6,188 nt of DNA. Source: Eisenbergiella intestinigallinarum. GTDB lineage: Bacteria > Bacillota > Clostridia > Lachnospirales > Lachnospiraceae. The position numbers and the translations under genes are program-made. The notes under the pieces were generated by a model. That model did not search any database and was not told the DNA's origin. It was given only the letters and a program-made list of their open reading frames with translations. Position 1 is the first letter of the stretch; the number at the start of each line of letters is the position of its first letter. Positions 6,131 to 6,188 of this stretch are shown here, piece by piece. The DNA lies in the NCBI GenBank assembly GCA_019120115.1, contig DWVS01000229.1, forward strand, positions 1 through 6,188, written 5' to 3'.

Positions 6131-6188
6131 ATGAAAAAATTTATCGTCAAAAGTGTTCTCGCTGTATGCATCACTTTCTGCTGTCTGT
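6131..6188 (+). CDS. Start of a secreted or membrane-anchored protein (3' cut by window)
   Basis: Only 19 codons are visible, starting MKKFIVKSVLAVCITFCCL. The two lysines followed by a hydrophobic stretch look like a signal peptide or signal anchor. It begins 16 bp after the MBOAT stop, so co-transcription and possibly translational coupling are likely. The region ahead of the ATG (about 6117-6127) has only a weak binding site. In MBOAT loci this position is commonly held by an SGNH-hydrolase-like or DHHW/AlgJ-type acyltransferase partner. That identity is expected from context only, since no catalytic motif is in view. Confidence 0.65.
   Translation, partial: MKKFIVKSVLAVCITFCCL

Noticed and set aside
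1..6188. CRISPR array, tRNA, rRNA or insertion-sequence transposase
   Set aside because: No regularly spaced repeats with unique spacers, no cloverleaf or rRNA-like segment, and no transposase motifs were found on either strand.

Overview
The window looks like chromosomal DNA from a fairly GC-rich member of the Firmicutes, most likely a gut Lachnospiraceae-type clostridium. This rests on the strong purine-rich ribosome binding sites, the protein families present (a BceB/FtsX-type permease, a CotH-type kinase, a DUF4956 protein) and the codon usage. No species can be named from the sequence alone. All genes read on the + strand.

Bases 1-890 hold the C-terminal part of an FtsX-like ABC transporter permease whose start lies upstream. 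Bases 891-1368 contain no convincing gene. This gap has two parts. The first (about 897-1041) is a striking multi-hairpin palindromic element closed by a 14-bp stem, with three tandem 13-mers inside. The second (about 1090-1368) carries a good sigma-A-type promoter and a long leader of about 240 nt with several short hairpins.

Bases 1369-4521 are a tight cluster of three genes: a stand-alone VTC-domain protein (polyphosphate-polymerase fold), a four-helix DUF4956 membrane protein, and a membrane-anchored CotH-family atypical kinase. A 90-bp gap with its own likely promoter leads to a 500-residue MBOAT O-acyltransferase of the AlgI/PatA/DltB type (4612-6114). The window closes with the first 19 codons of another gene that begins with a signal-anchor-like segment (6131 onward).

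Read together, the cluster is probably a cell-envelope polymer or surface-modification locus. The VTC and DUF4956 proteins would form a cytosolic polymerase or triphosphate-binding unit with a membrane partner. CotH would phosphorylate substrates outside the membrane, and the MBOAT with its downstream partner would acylate an exported glycan or similar polymer. The individual family assignments are strong. The joint pathway is inference from gene order. The VTC-DUF4956-CotH grouping recurs in bacteria but, to my knowledge, has no settled function, so it is the best candidate here for an undescribed system.
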